Assembly: GCF_041260155.1 (NCBI RefSeq)
Contig: NC_091945.1
Coordinates: forward strand, 27,516,796-27,580,795
From: Ptychodera flava
Lineage: Eukaryota; Hemichordata; Enteropneusta; Ptychoderidae
Direction of reading: 5' to 3'
Length of the DNA stretch: 64,000 bases
The position numbers and the translations under genes are program-made. Positions within the stretch are counted from its first letter, which is position 1. Each line of letters begins with the position of its first letter. Below the pieces are notes generated by a model that did no database searches, was not told the DNA's origin, and saw only the letters and a list, made by a program, of their open reading frames with translations. This document shows positions 58,967 to 64,000 of this stretch, in pieces.

Positions 58967-59320
58967 TTAGGTAGAATGCATCTCAGGGATATCATTTGGA
59001 CTCTAAAATTTTTACAATTCTTTTCTGGTCACCGCTTGTGTGGGCGCATCTCGAAGCTTAAAGAGTACAGGAAGTTTTCGCGGTCTTTGCTGAAAATCGA
59101 AAATTTCATTTTTCCTTCCGTGTTAATACAGAGATGGCAGCCATTTTGAATTTCAAATGTCGGTTAATGTCATGAGGAAAATTGTTCTTTAGTACCAGAC
59201 TTTGCCTAGTTACCGCGTGTTGTGTTCTTGATTTTGAAAGAGAATTGTTTTAAATTTTCCCTTAGAAACTTTTTAATATAAGCTGTAAGTCTTGTTGTGT
59301 CCAGGCGCATACCACCTTAA
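58967..59320 (+). mobile_element. MITE family A copy, full length (forward)
   Basis: Starts TTAGGTAGAATGCATCTCAG, runs through TTTGGACTCTAAAATTTTTA, GAGATGGCAGCCATTTTGAA and TGAAAGAGAATTG, and ends AGGCGCATACCACCTTAA. Confidence 0.82.
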
Positions 59321-59382
59321 CTCTTCACACCAATTCTTTTTTATGTTTCCATACGTTTCAGATACCTAGTGTCTGAGCTTTC

Positions 59383-59575
59383 TTAAAGTAGTACATACCT
59401 CGAAATTGAAGGAGTTCAACTTTTCCTTTAACTTTTCATGAGAGAACTTTAAATCAGTTCCATTCGAAATCAAGAAAAAAAATCAGGAGCCCCAAAAGTG
59501 GTTGGTAGGCCAAAAACGTATTATTATAAAAGTCAGAAAGTCAGAATATCTGTCCCAAGGCACATTCTACCTTAA
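59383..59575 (-). mobile_element. MITE family A copy with internal deletion (reverse)
   Basis: TTAAAGTAGTACATACCTCG at the left and AAGGCACATTCTACCTTAA at the right, TTAA at both ends, but only about 193 bp long. The middle third of the family (the GGCCGCCAT region) is missing. Confidence 0.78.
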
Positions 59576-62009
59576 ACACGTAAACGAAGTTTTTTGAATT
59601 ATTCCCGATTATTTTTGTTCTAATTTGAAATTCATATGTCGGGGAGATGACACATAAATTGCATAAGTCGATTTATGTCTAGACACGAGTGTCAGGCAAG
59701 ACTTTGTCATCACTGACACAGGAAATGAAGTTAGCAAGACTATTCCCAAGTCCCTTCTTGTGTAAATTACTCCCTATTTCGATACATATGACAGATTATG
59801 CTAGCAACTCGGCATATTCTACGATGCGTCTCCCTGCTCGCGTTGAATATAAATTAGGCCAATCCGATCCATTGATGTACATTTCTTGAAATGACTTCGA
59901 CCTATCAGCTCGCATCAGTTTTTGCTTCTCGTTGTATAACGCTGCGCATACTTTTCTCACATTGGAGCCTATACGTCATCTGTGAGAATCGTTCTCTGTT
60001 CGGTATAATCAAGCGCAAATGACAGAATTGATTTTAATGAGACACCCAGCTAGAGCCTTTTCGAATGGAGCATACAGATAACGAATGCTGAAATTTTAAC
60101 AAGGCGCGACGCGAATGATTAACCGTCGTCCCGTCTCGACCGCACCCTTTGTGGAGAGCAAACGTCGACTTAACGTGATTTGATTAACGCAATCGAATCA
60201 CGGCAACACGTTTTGTTGCAGGTGAAGATGAATTCGAATGTTCAATGAAAGCTAACTAACATGCTTACCATTTCATTTTATTTAAAATCACTTTTCTAAC
60301 ACAATTACAGTTGAGTAAATACATTACTGTGTTCGATTTTGTCTGGGTTACATGGTTTCTATTATTCACGTCACGCCTAAGTTTTTGTCCGCGACGGGAC
60401 GAAAAGTCTTGGATCTTTTAAAGTTCTTTACCGCATGTTCGATATGTTTTCAACATGGCTAACGACGATGGATTATGAATTGTCTATTTGCGTCAAATCA
60501 TTTGGCAGTGAATGCCAGCATGGCCGCAAAGCCGATGAAAAGACAGTAAAATTATGATTCATGTACTATGAATATTAATTTGCCACACAATGCAATGCAA
60601 TGCAATGCAAAACAATGAAAAAGAATATAGTTTGATCATGGGGACATTTTATTACTGCTTCAGACTTGTTTCCATAAATTTATTTCAATTTTTGTCCGAG
60701 AATAGTACACCGTTATTATAGCATTATCATGCATATCGATTGGTTTTTAAATGTGATCCAATACGGCGGCCAAGCGGCTATTTTCTGCAATCGTGTTGCT
60801 CGCATAGGTACATGTACTACTAAACCACGAAATAATCGGTTTCCTTCTGAGGTGATACAGGGACCTTGGAAATGTGACAACATGACATTTCTAGGCCAGT
60901 GTTATAACCACATGATCAATATAGAGGCTAACGGGCGATTATTACCATGCCCTAAGGCGACGTTGCATCGATTTCCTACAAATTTAAATCAGAAAGCTGT
61001 GAAGAGAGTGAGCTGTATGACCTGAATGCACACATATCGGAACATTTCTTTCAGACACTGTACACGGACTTTAATCAAATTACTTTTAATTACAGTGAAA
61101 CGGGTGGAGATGACGCTGTCAATAGTGACTTGTTTTTGCCCGTCAACGACCAAATTAGAATTCCAATCGATATGTAGGCCAGGGTACCTCAATAAAAATG
61201 TTAAACGTCTGGGCGGGGGAGGGTGGGGGGGGAAGGGTCGCTGCATAATAGTTGTGTAACGACTATTCAGGAGCGAATGATAATGGAACGAAGTTTGATA
61301 GAATCTCGGCCTAACAGCCTGGTTCATCATCTGAGGTATTATCCATCTGAGCAAAGAGATGACATTTGCGGAGTTCACCAGGATAACGAGGAAGATTCCA
61401 TGCACTGTTAAGAGGCCTATTTACATGATGGATTGCAAAACGCACGGTCGTTAAGCTGCATTGAGTGATTGATACATCTAGAACTGCGCACAAGGAACAT
61501 AATGTTGGCAATATTTATCGGGTTGAACAGTTCAATCATGTTCATATGGTCGCTATGTTATCATTTAGAGGCAAATAACAGACACATGTATCAGCCAAAG
61601 TGATGTCGCGACCTTTGTAACGTAGCAAGAAAGATAGGAATAAATCGCAAAGGCTATTATTGTGAGTCTAATCTATCAGCGGTTAGACAACACTGTTATT
61701 TAAAGCAATTGCGCTCATCACTCAAGCCTACTCTTGCTGCAAATCGTTTCCTCGTAATTATCCTAATCTATGTATCGATGCGTAATATATGTGAGTGTAC
61801 ATTACATTACATGTGCCATTGGCAAGGTTACGCTTCCCCGACTAACGTCTGTCTTTACGCGTCTCAATAAACGTACCCATTCCAGCTGCCGTGATCTGAA
61901 CCATTCAAAAGAGAGGATATTTGTTAAAATCGCGGCGATTCTACGTCAGCAAATCATCTTTGAAAGGAAAAGTCTGCTTAAAATGTCGAACTTCAAATAT
62001 TCTATAGAT
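59576..62009. other. no gene recognised; short AATGC repeat
   Basis: ATGCA pentamers (CAATGCAATGCAATGCAA) occur near 60589-60609. Open frames near 60729-61411 overlap on both strands and are not convincing. Confidence 0.35.
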
Positions 62010-62200
<191 letters not shown>

Positions 62201-64000
62201 TGGTTTTGAAGTATGAAGAAAAGAACTCTGGAAAAGAAGCTCAAAATACATTTTGCAGATATTCAAAACAGTTTGTATTCAACACCGTGCCCGGGCACGC
62301 CATTATTTAGCTCTAAGGCTTACGTGTGTGTGAACCAACCACTCCATATTGTAATGGACGGGGGAGGTGTAGGCTACAATATCAAACACCTCTGGTACAC
62401 ATGCATATCTCTTAAACATACATGTTCACCACTTTTGAGTGTAAAAGTATATGACAAAACACACCCTGTGAAATCCATAACATTCTTCCCTTAAAAGTTA
62501 AAAAAGTATTTACATTTCTCTGCCTTATTGATTGTAAAGAGAAAACAAAATCGGGCATATTATATTCAGTTCACTCGAAGAGACATTGAACGATAGGACG
62601 ATATAGAAACAACTGTTAATGTATTTCAATGACGCACAATCATGAATGTCTTCAACCCCGACTCAAAGACAAACCAAGAGGCGTCTTTTTTGCGACTCAA
62701 GTCCGAACCTGAATCTAGTTCAAATATTTAGTTAAATACGTCAAGCACAAGTAGTACAGCTGATATTCACACGAAGTGTTCTCATATAGACATTGTACTA
62801 GAGTCACCCTGGTTATCACGCACAACTCTATCACAGGGAAGGGGGATTGAGAATAGATAACGTGCGCGTTTGAAAGAACGCGTGGGATGACATCTCCGGG
62901 GAAGTGCGCTATGGAATAGACGCGGTATGGAGTTGTTGAGCTGTTTTTGAGCAGAAAGCAAAGCAAGTATTTACAATTCAGAGACGTTTCTAGTCAGGGA
63001 ATTAATTTGTATCGAATTATATTTCGTACGTGTGCGGTTATGAGCTAGTCAAATCCTGCACATTGGCAGAGAATTTGGAGGAAAATTTACCTCTGATGTC
63101 TCCTAACTTACATCTGGAAATAAAGTAGACATCATCATGGGAAAGACGTACAAAAGAGCTGGAAATACGTATAGGTTATGCTTGTAGTGTCCCTATTGTG
63201 AATTACTGCCGAAACAGTCTGGGCATAAATCGAACGCATATTAAAACCAATTCTATGTCAACCAATACTGACCCAATGTTGATTTGAAACGTTCATTGAA
63301 CTGCGCACGGTTCAGTTTATTTACCATAATTCAGCCCTGAACCATTTACGACCAATCGGCACGAATTCTATACACTACTTAGACTTTGGACTTCATTCGG
63401 CGGCACTCTCTTATATCCCAATCTATAAAAAAGAGATCTCCTTCTTATTTGACTCGATTTTATATGACTTTGATCACATAAACATGGAAAGGTAGCAAAC
63501 AGCCTTGATGTTTTGTTCCGTAATCTGTTTAACCGAATGGCACATCGGCCAACTTTAAGAGCGTGTTTTTCTTGCCGTAATTCAAACAATAATCTCAATT
63601 GCTTTTCAAAGGAACTTCTTAACTTCAAGAAATTCTGACCTCCGCGAGCTATCAAATGAAATGCATTTTAAAAGCCTCCTTGTTTCCTGCTGATCGGGAC
63701 GTTACTCGTATGGCCGATAACATGAAGTGATTCTTGTCAATCTCTCTACAGTTAACGGACTTTAATGGTCGTGACAAAGGTAAAACGTGGCCTTCCGACA
63801 TCATATCAGCGTAATTTCCATTACTAGACATAGCTGAGAGCCTTTTAATGTACCCTCGCATTAACAGCGCCATCCTTAATGATGTCCCATCACTTAAATT
63901 TCATGTTTGTTGACAGATAGGTGCCGCGCAGAATGCATAGCGTGGCATTCTATGTGGCCTCGGGGAGAACGTAGCTGGTTTACACGCGCTGTCAATACAG
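62201..64000. other. no gene recognised
   Basis: Unique DNA to the window end. No exon, repeat family or RNA gene could be supported. Confidence 0.35.

Overview
The window reads as nuclear DNA of an animal, most likely an invertebrate deuterostome such as a hemichordate, lancelet or echinoderm relative. It is AT-rich, gene-poor, full of introns or intergenic DNA, and saturated with microsatellites, small inverted-repeat transposons and decayed retrotransposons. Two eukaryotic-type tRNA genes and a spliced receptor exon exclude bacteria. The exact phylum cannot be fixed from this stretch alone.

Genes. Bases 1-300 are an open terminal coding exon of an unrecognised gene, followed by a 3' UTR with poly(A) signals near 1011 and 1035. 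The best protein-coding call is 32785-33466 (+): the first exon of a natriuretic-peptide-receptor-like / receptor guanylyl cyclase protein, with signal peptide, extracellular ligand-binding (ANF receptor) domain and a clean GTAAGT donor. No later exon was recognised downstream in the window. Two weak candidate exons (17272-17487 minus, Ig-like look; 28410-28663 plus, unknown) are given with low confidence. tRNA-Thr(TGT) and tRNA-Ala(AGC) lie about 0.6 kb apart on the minus strand near 15.5-16.3 kb.

Mobile DNA. A TTAA-flanked MITE family (here 'family A', about 350 bp, termini AAGGTAG..GCGCCTCG) has about 12 full or partial copies at 3.5, 7.2, 10.0, 13.9, 14.4, 18.6, 19.0, 22.0, 28.9, 59.0 and 59.4 kb. 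The 19.0 kb copy is split by a 2.7 kb broken LINE (endonuclease C-terminus, reverse transcriptase with FADD, C-terminal zinc-knuckle-like tail). Families B, C and D are further small elements that also begin with (T)TAAAGG. Long-inverted-repeat elements lie at 4.1-4.8, 47.8, 48.2-48.5 and 52.5-54.0 kb. LINE tail fragments lie at 39.4 (minus) and 54.9 kb (plus).

The most notable object is at 48988-49740: a short Penelope-like element remnant. It has two near-identical 253-bp inverted terminal arms, each with a hammerhead-ribozyme-like core, flanking the last 52 codons of a Penelope-type endonuclease ORF. A second notable system is the 25.1-27.8 kb block: two copies of a composite repeat with a CTGT-rich head, several diverged internal units of about 100-180 bp and a shared tail. 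A reverse-orientation piece of the same repeat lies near 46.2-46.5 kb.

The rest is low-complexity DNA ((AT)n, (GATA)n, (AG)n, (ACC)n, (CTGT)n) or sequence in which nothing recognisable was seen. Those stretches are listed so that gaps are explicit.
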